The notes under the pieces were generated by a model, which worked only from the letters and a program-made list of their open reading frames with translations, was not told the DNA's origin and made no database searches. Shown here piece by piece: positions 42,676 through 51,312 of a stretch of DNA of 64,000 bases. The position numbers and the translations under genes are program-made. This DNA is from Peterkaempfera podocarpi (GTDB lineage Bacteria > Actinomycetota > Actinomycetes > Streptomycetales > Streptomycetaceae). The stretch's first letter is position 1. Every line of letters begins with the position of its first letter. The DNA lies in assembly GCF_042466665.1 (NCBI RefSeq), contig NZ_CP162102.1, positions 2,542,001 to 2,606,000 of the forward strand, given 5' to 3'.

Positions 42676-43409
42676 GCCGCCGCCTGGTCGGCGTGGGGAT
42701 GGGTCCGGGCGATCCGGAGCTGGTCACGGTGAAGGGCGTCCGGGTGCTGCGCGAGGCGCGGTTCGTGGTCGTCCCGGTGATGGACAGCGGTGAGACGGGC
42801 CGGGCCGAGGCGACGGTGCTGCACCACACTGATGCGCACAAGGTCGTCCGGGTGGTGTTCGCCCTCAATGAGCGCGCCGACCGGGCCCGCCGCGAGGCGG
42901 CCTGGGACGCGGCCGGGGAGCGGGTCGCCGACCTGCTGAGGCGGACCGGCGGGGGCGGCACCGTGGCGTTCGCCACCATCGGCGACCCCAACGTCTACTC
43001 CACCTTCACCTACCTCGCCCAGACGGTCCGTCAGTCCCTGCCGGACACCGTGGTGGAGACCGTCCCGGGGATCACCGCGATGCAGGACCTGGCCGCACGC
43101 AGCGGCACGGTGCTGGCCGAGGGCGTGGAGCCGCTCACGCTGGTACCGGTGACCGCCGGTTCGCAGGTGCTCCGGCAGGCCCTGGCGGGCCCGGGCACGG
43201 TGGTGGCGTACAAGTTCGGCCGGATCGCCGCCGAGGTCACCGCGGCGCTGCGGGACACCGGCCGCACCCCGGGCGCGGTGTGGGGCTCCTCGCTGGGCCT
43301 GCCGGAGGAGTCGATCCGCCCGGCGGCCGAGCTGGACGGCTCCCCGCAGCCCTATCTGTCCACCCTGATCTGCCCCGCCCCGCGGGGCGAGCGAGGGAGC
43401 AAGCTGTGA
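42672..43409 (+). CDS. cobI: Precorrin-2 C20-methyltransferase
   Basis: The 245-residue SAM-dependent tetrapyrrole methylase has the family glycine-rich start RLVGVGMGPGDPELVTVKGV, the central TVAFATIGDPNVYSTF and ETVPGITAMQDLAA. These match C20-methyltransferases. It makes precorrin-3A. It overlaps the upstream ORF by ATGA and cobM by GTGA. Confidence 0.94.
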   Translation: MSRRLVGVGMGPGDPELVTVKGVRVLREARFVVVPVMDSGETGRAEATVLHHTDAHKVVRVVFALNERADRARREAAWDAAGERVADLLRRTGGGGTVAFATIGDPNVYSTFTYLAQTVRQSLPDTVVETVPGITAMQDLAARSGTVLAEGVEPLTLVPVTAGSQVLRQALAGPGTVVAYKFGRIAAEVTAALRDTGRTPGAVWGSSLGLPEESIRPAAELDGSPQPYLSTLICPAPRGERGSKL

Positions 43410-44245
43410 CCGGTGGGACCGTTGGCAAGGTGACGTTCGTCGGCGCCGGGCCGGGCGCGGCGGACCTGCTGACCTTCCGGGCGGCACGGGCGATCGCGGC
43501 GGCAGACACGGTGGTGTGGGCGGCGAGCCTGGTGCAGCGCGAGGTGCTGGAGCACGCCCGCGAGGACGCCCGGATCGTGGACTCCTCCCTGGTGCCCATG
43601 GAGGACGTGCTGGCCCTGTACGAGGAAGCCGCCCGCGACGGCCTGCGGGTGGCCCGGATCCACTCCGGCGACCCGTCGCTGTGGGGCGCGGTGCAGGAGC
43701 AGCTGGAGCGGTGCCGGGCGCTGGGCCTGGAGACCGAGATCGTGCCCGGTGTCTCGTCCTTCTCCGCGGTGGCGGCCATCGCCCAGCGGGAGTTGACGGT
43801 GCCCGAGGTGGCGCAGTCGGTGATCCTCACCCGGCTGGGCGGCGGCAGGACGCCGATGCCGCCCGGCGAGGAGGTACGGGAGTTCGCCCGGCACGGCACC
43901 ACCATGGCGGTCTTCCTCTCGGCGGCCCGCAGCGGGCAGCTGGCCGCCGAGCTGCTGGAGGGCGGCTATCCGCAGGAGACCCCGGTGGTGGTGGCCCATC
44001 AGGCGACCTGGCCGGAGGAGCTGGTGCTGCACTGCACCGTCGGCACCCTGGAGGCCACCGTCAAGGCGCACAGGCTGTGGAAGCACACCCTGTTCCTGGT
44101 GGGTCCGGCGCTGGGCGCCGAGGGGACCCGCTCGCACCTCTACCACCCCGGCCACTTCCACACCTTCCGCAAGGCGGACCGGCGTGCCCGGCGCACCCTG
44201 CGCACCGACGGGGCGAGCGCCGCACCGCTGCCCGCGGAGAGCTGA
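43406..44245 (+). CDS. cobM: Precorrin-4 C11-methyltransferase
   Basis: The 279-residue tetrapyrrole methylase has VTFVGAGPGAADLLTFRAAR, RIHSGDPSLWGAVQEQ, the substrate loop EIVPGVSSFSAVAAIAQREL and VILTRLGGGRTPMPPGE, diagnostic of CobM/CbiF. The GTG at 43406 overlaps the cobI stop. The C-terminus is extended by a basic tail of about 30 residues. Confidence 0.95.
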   Translation: MTGGTVGKVTFVGAGPGAADLLTFRAARAIAAADTVVWAASLVQREVLEHAREDARIVDSSLVPMEDVLALYEEAARDGLRVARIHSGDPSLWGAVQEQLERCRALGLETEIVPGVSSFSAVAAIAQRELTVPEVAQSVILTRLGGGRTPMPPGEEVREFARHGTTMAVFLSAARSGQLAAELLEGGYPQETPVVVAHQATWPEELVLHCTVGTLEATVKAHRLWKHTLFLVGPALGAEGTRSHLYHPGHFHTFRKADRRARRTLRTDGASAAPLPAES

Positions 44246-44252
44246 ACCTCGG

Positions 44253-45485
44253 ATGACCTCCCCTCGGATCACGGTCCTCGGGCGTGGCCGCCACCCGCTG
44301 CCGCCCGAGGACAGCGCCGTGCTGTCGGCGGCGACCCTGGTGGCGGGCGCCCGGCGGCATCTGGAGTCCGCCGCCGTCCCCGCGGGTGCACACCGGGTCG
44401 TCCTCGGGCCGCTGGCACCCGCGCTGGACGCCATCGAAGAGGAGTCGGCCCGCGAGGGCTCCAGGATCGTGGTGCTGGCCAGCGGCGATCCGGGCTTCTT
44501 CGGGATCGTCCGGGCGCTGGGCGAGCGGTTCGGCCCGGAGCGGCTGGAGGTGCGGCCCGGCACCTCGTCGGTGGCGGACGCCTTCGCCCGGCTGGGCCTG
44601 TCCTGGGACGACGCCGTGGTGGTCAGCGCCCACGGCCGCGCCCCGCACACCGCGTACAACCTCTGCCGGGCGCACCGCAAGACCGCGGTGCTGACCGCGC
44701 CCGGCGCCGGCCCCGCCGAGCTGGCCGCGGAGCTGCTGCGCACCCCGGACATCGAACGGCGTCTGATCGTCGCCTCCGATCTGGGCGGGCCCGCGGAGCG
44801 GGTGGAGGAGCTGACCCCGGCGGAGGCCGCCGGCCGCGACTGGCCGGCCGTCAATCTGGTGCTCTGCCTGGGCGGCCCGCCCGGGGTCGGCCCGATGCGG
44901 GCGCTGGCCGGGCACAGCGGGGGTCCGCCCGGCTGGGCGCTGCCCGAGGACGCCTTTGCGCACCGTGACTCCATGGTCACCAAGGCCGAGGTGCGTGCCC
45001 TGGCGCTGGCCCGGCTCGGCCCCCGGCCGGGTGACCTGGTGTGGGACGTCGGCGCGGGCAGCGGCTCGGTCGCCGTGGAGTGCGCACGGTTCGGCGCCGC
45101 CGCGGTCGCGGTGGAGCAGGACGCCGAGGCGGTCGCCCGGATCAGGGCCAACGCCCGCACCCACGGGGTGGACATCGCTGCGGTCCACGGCCGGGCCCCC
45201 CAGGCGCTGGCCGCGCTGCCCGACCCCGACGCGGTCTTCGTCGGCGGCGGGGGTACCGACCTGCCCGCCGTGGTCGGCCACTGCGCCGCCCGGGCCCGCC
45301 GGGCCGTGGTGGTCACCCTGGCCGCGGTCGACCGCGTCCCCGCGGTGCGGGAGGCCCTGCACACAGCCGGTCTGGCCGCCGACGGCGTGCTGCTGCACTC
45401 CTCCCGGCTGGCCCCGCTGCCCGGCGGAGTGAGCCGCCTGGCCGCCACCAATCCCGTCTTCGTCCTCTGGGGCACCCGCCCATGA
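44253..45485 (+). CDS. cobL: Precorrin-6Y C5,15-methyltransferase/decarboxylase (CbiE-CbiT fusion)
   Basis: The 410-residue protein fuses CbiE (about 1-215: GRGRHPLPPEDSAVLSAATL, VLASGDPGFFGIVRALGERF, VRPGTSSVADAFARLGLSW) to CbiT (about 235-410), which has the Rossmann SAM motif DLVWDVGAGSGSVAVECAR and FVGGGGTDLPAVV. It methylates C5 and C15 and decarboxylates the C12 side chain. Start ATG 44253, seven bases after the cobM stop. Confidence 0.94.
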   Translation: MTSPRITVLGRGRHPLPPEDSAVLSAATLVAGARRHLESAAVPAGAHRVVLGPLAPALDAIEEESAREGSRIVVLASGDPGFFGIVRALGERFGPERLEVRPGTSSVADAFARLGLSWDDAVVVSAHGRAPHTAYNLCRAHRKTAVLTAPGAGPAELAAELLRTPDIERRLIVASDLGGPAERVEELTPAEAAGRDWPAVNLVLCLGGPPGVGPMRALAGHSGGPPGWALPEDAFAHRDSMVTKAEVRALALARLGPRPGDLVWDVGAGSGSVAVECARFGAAAVAVEQDAEAVARIRANARTHGVDIAAVHGRAPQALAALPDPDAVFVGGGGTDLPAVVGHCAARARRAVVVTLAAVDRVPAVREALHTAGLAADGVLLHSSRLAPLPGGVSRLAATNPVFVLWGTRP

Positions 45486-45573
45486 CCCCGTACCGGCAGC
45501 CGTCCGGCCCCCGGTGCGGCGACCGGCCCGCCCGCACGACAGCACAGCACCGCCCCCCGAGGAGGCTCCCCCA

Positions 45574-47274
45574 GTGATCGGCCTGATCGCAGTCACCGCC
45601 GCCGGACGGCGCGCCGCCGACCGGCTCGCCGCCGCATGGCCCGCCCGCACCGCCGTGTACGAGGGACCGGCGGCCGAGGCCGTGGGCCGGGCGTTCGCCG
45701 AGTGCGAGCAGCTGGTCTGCTTCCTCGCCGCCGGGGCCACCGTACGGCTGGTCGCCCCCCTGCTTGCGGACAAGGCCACCGACCCGGGGGTGGTCTGTGT
45801 GGACGAGGGCCTGCACTTCGCGGTGCCGCTGCTGGGCGGCCACGGCGGCGGCGCCAACGCCCTCGCGGAGCAGCTCTCCGAGGTACTCGGCACCCGGCCG
45901 GTGGTCACCACCGCCACCGACGCCACCAGCATCCCGGGCCTGGACACCCTGGACCTGCCGGTGGAGGGCGAGGTGGCGGCGGTCTCCCGGGCGATCCTGG
46001 ACGGCTCCCCGGTACGGCTGGAGGCCGACCGCCCCCATCCGCTCCCCGCGCTGCCCTCCTGGGTCGACGCCCACGCCCCGGCCGACGCACCCGTCCTGCG
46101 GATCAGCGACCTCGTCCGACCCGACGGCGGGACCACCGCCACCCTGCGTCCCGCGTCCCTGGTGGTCGGCGTCGGCGCCAGCCGCGGGGTCACCGCCGAG
46201 GAGGTGCTGGACCTGGTGGCGGAGGCGCTGGCCGAGGCCGGGCTGTCACCGGCCTCCGTCGCCCTGCTGTCCACCGTGGACGCCAAGGCCGACGAGGAGG
46301 GCATCGTCCAGGCCGCCCGGCAGCTGGGCGTGCCCGTGACGACCCACACCGCCGAGGCACTCGCCACCGTCCCGGTGCCCAACCCCTCCGCCGCCCCGCT
46401 GGCCGCGGTCGGCACCCCCAGCGTGGCCGAGGCCGCCGCCCTGGCCGCCGCCCCCGGTGGCACGCTGATCGTCCCCAAGCGGAAGTCACGGCCCGAGGGC
46501 CGCCCCGCGATGTGCACCGTCGCGGTCGCCCGCCGGGCCGTACGCGGCCGGCTCGCCCTGGTCGGTCTGGGCCCCGGAGCCCGGGACCTGCTCACCCCCC
46601 GGGCCCGCACCGAACTGCGCCGGGCCTCGGTCGTGGTCGGCCTGGACCAGTACCTCGACCAGATCCGCGACCTGCTGCGCCCCGGCACCCGGATCGAGGA
46701 GTCCGGCCTGGGCGCCGAGGAGGAGCGGGCACGCACCGCCGTGCGGCTGGCCCGCGAGGGCCTGGCCGTGGCGCTGGTCGGCAGCGGCGACGCCGGGGTG
46801 TACGCCATGGCCTCACCGGCGCTGGCCGAGGCCGGGGACGACATCGACGTGGTCGGGGTGCCCGGGGTGACCGCGGCGCTGGCCGCAGCGGCGCTGCTGG
46901 GCGCCCCGCTGGGCCACGACCATGTCTCCATCTCCCTCTCCGACCTGCACACCCCGTGGGAGGTCATCGAACGCCGGGTACGGGCGGCGGCCGAGGCCGA
47001 CCTGGTGGTGACCTTCTACAACCCCCGCAGCCGGGGCCGCGACTGGCAGCTGCCCAAGGCCCTGGACATCCTGGCCGCGCGCCGCACCCCGCAGACCCCG
47101 GTCGGGGTCGCCCACGGGGTCTCCCGGCCCGACCAGTGGCACACCGTCACCACCCTGGCCGAACTGGACGTCACCACCGTCGACATGACGACCGTGGTCA
47201 CCGTCGGCAACACGGCCACCCGCCGGGTCGCCGGCCGCATGGTCACCCCGCGCGGCTACCGCTGGCAGCGGTGA
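45574..47274 (+). CDS. cobJ: CbiG-CobJ fusion (cobalt-precorrin-5A hydrolase-like / precorrin-3B C17-methyltransferase)
   Basis: The 566-residue protein has an N-terminal CbiG part (IGLIAVTAAGRRAADRLA, CFLAAGATVRLVAPLLADK, VVGVGASRGVTAEEVLDLV) and a C-terminal CobJ methylase (about 325-566: RGRLALVGLGPGARDLLTPR, VALVGSGDAGVYAMASPALA, VVTFYNPRSRGRDWQLPKAL). CobJ performs ring contraction with C17 methylation; CbiG opens the ring lactone in the anaerobic route, so the fusion suggests a route with anaerobic-type steps. Start GTG 45574 after GAGGAGG. Confidence 0.93.
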   Translation: MIGLIAVTAAGRRAADRLAAAWPARTAVYEGPAAEAVGRAFAECEQLVCFLAAGATVRLVAPLLADKATDPGVVCVDEGLHFAVPLLGGHGGGANALAEQLSEVLGTRPVVTTATDATSIPGLDTLDLPVEGEVAAVSRAILDGSPVRLEADRPHPLPALPSWVDAHAPADAPVLRISDLVRPDGGTTATLRPASLVVGVGASRGVTAEEVLDLVAEALAEAGLSPASVALLSTVDAKADEEGIVQAARQLGVPVTTHTAEALATVPVPNPSAAPLAAVGTPSVAEAAALAAAPGGTLIVPKRKSRPEGRPAMCTVAVARRAVRGRLALVGLGPGARDLLTPRARTELRRASVVVGLDQYLDQIRDLLRPGTRIEESGLGAEEERARTAVRLAREGLAVALVGSGDAGVYAMASPALAEAGDDIDVVGVPGVTAALAAAALLGAPLGHDHVSISLSDLHTPWEVIERRVRAAAEADLVVTFYNPRSRGRDWQLPKALDILAARRTPQTPVGVAHGVSRPDQWHTVTTLAELDVTTVDMTTVVTVGNTATRRVAGRMVTPRGYRWQR

Positions 47275-47305
47275 CCCCCATCCTCCCGACCCCTGGAGAC
47301 CTGAC

Positions 47306-48214
47306 GTGACCCCACCTCCCCAGCCGCCCGCGCTGCTCCTCGTCGGACACGGCACCCGTGACGACGCCGGCGCCGAGGCGTTCCGCTCCTTCGTCGCGGG
47401 CCTGCGCGGCCGGCTGCCCGGGGTGCCGGTCGGCGGCGGCTTCATCGAACTCTCGCCGCCGCCGCTGGCCGACGCGGTGGCGGAGCTGGTGGCGGCCGGG
47501 GTGCGGCGGTTCGCCGCGGTGCCGCTGGTGCTGGTCTCCGCCGGGCACGCCAAGGGCGACATACCGGCGGCGCTGGCCCGCGAGAAGGAGCGCCACCCCG
47601 GGATCTCCTACCGCTACGGCCGTCCGCTGGGCCCGCATCCCGCGCTGCTGACCGTGCTGGAGCGACGGCTGGACGAGGTGCTGGACCGGGCCGACCGCGC
47701 CGCCACCACGGTGCTGCTGGTCGGGCGGGGCTCCACCGATCCGGACGCCAACTCCGAGGTCCACAAGGCCGCCCGGCTGCTGTGGGAGGGCCGCGGGCTC
47801 GCCGGGGTGGAGACCGCCTTTGTCTCCCTCGCCGACCCCGATGTGGCGGCGGGCCTGGAGCGCTGCCGCCGGCTGGGCGCCGAGCGGATCGTGGTGCTGC
47901 CGTACTTCCTCTTCACCGGGGTGCTGCCGGACCGCGTGGAACGGCAGGCCGCCGAGTGGGCCGCCGCCCACCCCGATCTCCAGGTGCGCTGCGCCGGGGT
48001 GATGGGCGCCACCGAGGAGCTCGCGGAGCTGGTACTGGAGCGCTATCGCGAGGCTCTGGAGGGGGATGTACGGATGAACTGCGACACCTGCGTCTACCGC
48101 ATCGCCATGCCCGGCTTCGAGGACAGGGTGGGCGCAGCACAGCGCCCCCACCACCACCCCGACGACCCGGGCCATGACCACCACCATGGACAGAACCACA
48201 GCCATGCACACTGA
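47306..48214 (+). CDS. cbiX: Sirohydrochlorin chelatase-like CbiX with histidine-rich tail
   Basis: The 302-residue protein is a duplicated CbiX chelatase: LLVGHGTRDDAGAEAFRSF and LVLVSAGHAKGDIPAALARE in the first half, TTVLLVGRGSTDPDANSEVH and VVLPYFLFTGVLPDRVERQA in the second. The C-terminus ends in NCDTCVYRI, then a tail with ten histidines in the last 21 residues, able to bind metal. It probably inserts cobalt into the early tetrapyrrole. It overlaps the start of the aminotransferase gene. Confidence 0.9.
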   Translation: MTPPPQPPALLLVGHGTRDDAGAEAFRSFVAGLRGRLPGVPVGGGFIELSPPPLADAVAELVAAGVRRFAAVPLVLVSAGHAKGDIPAALAREKERHPGISYRYGRPLGPHPALLTVLERRLDEVLDRADRAATTVLLVGRGSTDPDANSEVHKAARLLWEGRGLAGVETAFVSLADPDVAAGLERCRRLGAERIVVLPYFLFTGVLPDRVERQAAEWAAAHPDLQVRCAGVMGATEELAELVLERYREALEGDVRMNCDTCVYRIAMPGFEDRVGAAQRPHHHPDDPGHDHHHGQNHSHAH

Positions 48215-49267
48215 CGCACCGTCACACCGGGCCGGGGCCGAGCCGGATCTGCGCCACCACGGTGATGCGGAGGTGCGCGACGGCAGCCTGGTCGACCTGG
48301 CCGTGAACGTCCGCACCGGCACCCCGCCGCCCTGGCTGCGCGACCGGCTGGCCGCCGCGCTCGACGGTCTGGCCGCCTACCCCGACGGCGCGGCGGCCCG
48401 CGCCGCGGTCGCCGCCCGGCACGGCAGGCCGCCCGGCGAGGTGCTGCTGACCTCGGGCGCCGCCGAGGCGTTCGTCCTGCTGGCCCGTACGCTGCGGCCG
48501 CGCCGCGCCGTGGTGGTGCATCCGCAGTCACCGAGCCGGAGGCGGCGCTGCGGGACGCCGGGCACCGGGTGGAGCGGCTGCTGCTGACGCCCGCGGACGG
48601 CTTCCGGCTGGACCCGGCCGCCGTACCCGCGGACGCGGATCTGGTGGTGGTGGGCAACCCCACCAACCCCACCTCGGTGCTGCACCCGGCCGCCGCACTG
48701 GCGGCACTGGCCAGGCCCGGCCGCGTCCTGGTGGTGGACGAGGCGTTCGCCGACACGGTGCCCGGCGAGACAGGCAGCCTGGCCGCCCGGTCGGAACTGC
48801 CCGGCCTGGTGGTGCTGCGCAGCCTCACCAAGACCTGGGGACTGGCCGGACTGCGGATCGGCTATCTGCTGGCGGCCGAGGCCATGGTGGACCGGCTTGC
48901 CCGCAGCCAGCCGCTGTGGCCGGTCTCCACCCCGGCACTGGTCGCGGCCGAGGCCTGCTGCTCCCCCCGCGCCCTGGCCGAGGCCGAGCAGGCCGCCCGC
49001 ACCACCGCCGACCACCGCGCCCAACTGCTCGCCGGACTCGCGGCCGTCCCCGGGGTCCAGGTGCACGGCGAGCCCGCGGCCTCCTTCGTCCTGCTGCGGC
49101 TCCCCGGGGCCGCAGCGGTGCGCGAGCGGCTGCGCGCCGCCGGTTTCGCCGTCCGCCGGGGCGACACCTTCCCCGGGCTGGGTCCCGACTGGCTGCGCGT
49201 CGCCGTCCGGGACCCGGCGACCACCGAGGCGTTCCTCGCCGCCCTGGCCGCCGCGGTGGACGGCTAG
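48204..49267 (+). pseudogene. cobC: Threonine-phosphate decarboxylase-like aminotransferase (CobC), frameshifted near 48526
   Basis: The N-terminal frame (MHTDAPSHRAGAEPDLRHHG through ARTLRPRRAVVVHPQ) and the frame after it (TEPEAALRDAGHRVERLLL to the stop at 49267) together give a class I/II aminotransferase of about 354 residues. At about 48524-48528 the DNA reads CAG-TC-ACC where CAG-TTC-ACC would restore the frame, so one T seems lost. The second part keeps VVVGNPTNPTSVLHP, VVDEAFADTVPGE and the lysine motif LRSLTKTWGLAGLRIGY. The enzyme supplies the aminopropanol arm of cobalamin. The start at 48204 is one of three possible ATGs. Confidence 0.86.
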
Positions 49268-49314
49268 GCCCGGCACCTCCGCACCGCCGGCCGCACCCGC
49301 CGCCCCGCCCCGGC

Positions 49315-50724
49315 TCACGGCGGGGGCAGCGCCCGGCACAGCGCGCCCAGCGCATCCGCGAACGCCCGGTCGGGCGGCGCCGAGTACCCCACCACCAGAC
49401 CGTCGACCACCGGTGACGCCGCATCCGGATGGCGGTAGCCGGCCAGGCCCTCCAGGGCCAGTCCCTGCCAGGCGGCGGCGCGGACCGCGGACCGCTCGGT
49501 GCCGGGCGGCAGCCGCAGCACGGCATGCAGCCCCGCAGCGACACCGGTGACCCCGATGTGCGGGGCCTGCTCCGCGAGCACGGCCGCCAACTGCCCGCGA
49601 CGCCGTCGATAGCGCTGCCGCATCCGCCGGACATGGCGGTCATAGCCGCCGGAGTCGATGAAGTCGGCGAGCGTGAGCTGCTCCAGAGCCCCGGCGAAGG
49701 GCTCCCGCTCCCCCTTCGCGGCAAGCACCCCGTCCACCAGACCGCCGGGGAGCACCGCCCAGCCCAGCCGCAGCGCGGGGCTCAGGCTCTTGCTCACCGA
49801 GCCCAGATAGACGACCCGGTCAGGGTCCAGTCCCTGCACCGCACCGACCGGCTGCCGGTCGTAGCGGAACTCGCCGTCATAGTCGTCCTCCAGGACCAGC
49901 CCCCCGGCGGCCCTCGCCCACTCCACCACCGCGGCCCGCCGCCGCGGATGCAGTGGACCACCGGTGGGGAACTGGTGCGCGGGGGTGAGCAGCACCGCAC
50001 GCGCCCGGGTCGCCGCCAGCTCCTGGGTGAGGGCGCCCCGCTCGTCCACCGGCAGCGGCAGCGTGCGCAGCCCCGCCGCGGTCAGCAGTCCGCGGTGGAA
50101 GTCCAGCCCGTACTCCTCCACCGCCACTGGTCCGCGCAGCACCTGCCCCAGCAGGCGCAGCGCCCCTGCGACACCGGAGCAGACCACGATCCGCTCCGGA
50201 TCGCAGCGCACCCCCCGCGCCCGGGACAGATAGCCGGCCAGGGCACGCCGCAGCTCCGGCCGCCCCCGCGGATCGCCCGGGCCGAAGGCGTCGTTGGGGG
50301 CCGCCGTGAGCGCCCGGCGGGTGGCGGCGATCCAGGCCGCGCGCGGAAAGGAGGAGATGTCCGGCCGCCCCTGCCGCAGATCGTGGCGGGCCGGCTGTGC
50401 CTCGCGGGCGGGCGGCACCGGACGGCGGACGGGGGCGGGCGGCGCGGGACGCTGCGCCACCCTGGTCCCGGATCCCTGACGTGCCGTCAGCCATCCTTCG
50501 GCGACCAGCTCGGCATAGGCGTCGGCTGCGGTGTTGCGGGCGATGCCCAGATCGACGGCGAGGGAGCGGTAGGGCGGCAACCGCGTGCCCGGGGCCAGCC
50601 GCCCGCTGCGGACCGCCTCCCGCAGCGCCCGGGTGAGCGCGGCACGGCGACCACCGCCCCGGGCCAGCTCCAGATGCAGGTCAACGCCCAGCACCACCGC
50701 CTGATTGACCCGCGATTCCGCCAT
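49315..50724 (-). CDS. MocR/PdxR-type GntR regulator with aminotransferase domain
   Basis: The 469-residue protein has an N-terminal winged helix of the GntR family (LREAVRSGRLAPGTRLPPYR, DLGIARNTAADAYAELVAEG) and a fold type I aminotransferase domain with the PLP lysine Lys312 in GSVSKSLSPALRLGW and VVLEDDYDGEFRYDR-like acidic motif (LVLEDDYDGEFRYD). Such proteins bind PLP and control vitamin B6, GABA or membrane genes. It is divergent from an AhpD-like gene only 47 bp away, its likely target. A -10 box TAGGGT ends 8 bases before its ATG. Confidence 0.92.
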   Translation of the reverse strand: MAESRVNQAVVLGVDLHLELARGGGRRAALTRALREAVRSGRLAPGTRLPPYRSLAVDLGIARNTAADAYAELVAEGWLTARQGSGTRVAQRPAPPAPVRRPVPPAREAQPARHDLRQGRPDISSFPRAAWIAATRRALTAAPNDAFGPGDPRGRPELRRALAGYLSRARGVRCDPERIVVCSGVAGALRLLGQVLRGPVAVEEYGLDFHRGLLTAAGLRTLPLPVDERGALTQELAATRARAVLLTPAHQFPTGGPLHPRRRAAVVEWARAAGGLVLEDDYDGEFRYDRQPVGAVQGLDPDRVVYLGSVSKSLSPALRLGWAVLPGGLVDGVLAAKGEREPFAGALEQLTLADFIDSGGYDRHVRRMRQRYRRRRGQLAAVLAEQAPHIGVTGVAAGLHAVLRLPPGTERSAVRAAAWQGLALEGLAGYRHPDAASPVVDGLVVGYSAPPDRAFADALGALCRALPPP

Positions 50725-50771
50725 GGAAATGCACCCTACAACCGGTCACCTGGCGCCATAGATTGAACGTC
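50725..50771. promoter_or_regulatory. Compact divergent promoter, MocR gene / AhpD-like gene
   Basis: Rightward -10 TAGATT (50759-50764) ends 7 bases before the ATG at 50772; leftward -10 TAGGGT (50738-50733) ends 8 bases before the ATG at 50724. Both mRNAs would be leaderless or nearly so. The shared 20-25 bp between the two -10 boxes includes ACCGGT and GGTCACC, candidate MocR half sites. Confidence 0.6.
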
Positions 50772-51245
50772 ATGGACACCACGCAGAACACCCCCCGGGT
50801 CGAGTTCGCCAAGGCCGCCCCCAAGGCCTTCCGAGCCCTCATCGGCTTCGACGCCGCCGCCCGCGAAGGCCTGGACCCGGCCCTGGTCGAACTGGTGCAG
50901 ATCCGCGCCTCGCTGCTCAACGGCTGCGCCTACTGCCTGCACATGCACACCAGCGACGCCCGCAAGGCGGGAGAGAGCGAGGAGCGACTGCACCTGGTGG
51001 GGCTGTGGCGGGAGGCCCCGCACTTCTACACACCCAGGGAGCAGGCAGCCCTGGCGCTCACCGAGGCGGTGACCGTCCCCTCCGGAGGCGTCAGCGACGA
51101 GGTGTACACACGGGCCGCCGAGCACTTCGAGGAGGAGGAGCTCGCCCGGCTGATCGCACTGATCACGACCATCAACACCTGGAACCGGATCGCCGTCGCC
51201 ACCCGTAGGACCCCGGGGACCGACCAGCGGGCGAATTCCCGTTGA
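50772..51245 (+). CDS. Carboxymuconolactone decarboxylase/AhpD-family protein
   Basis: The 157-residue helical protein has the redox motif C52-A-Y-C55-x-H57-x-H59 (NGCAYCLHMHTSDARKAGES) that defines the AhpD-like peroxidase branch of the family, followed by WREAPHFYTPREQAALALTE and INTWNRIAVATR. Probably a thiol-dependent peroxidase or disulfide reductase. It is divergent from, and probably controlled by, the MocR protein. Confidence 0.92.
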   Translation: MDTTQNTPRVEFAKAAPKAFRALIGFDAAAREGLDPALVELVQIRASLLNGCAYCLHMHTSDARKAGESEERLHLVGLWREAPHFYTPREQAALALTEAVTVPSGGVSDEVYTRAAEHFEEEELARLIALITTINTWNRIAVATRRTPGTDQRANSR

Positions 51246-51312
51246 GCCCGCCCCCGGCCGCTGCGACCATGGGGCCGCCCACCGCCCACCGCCCACTCCA
51301 CAGCGAGGTGCC

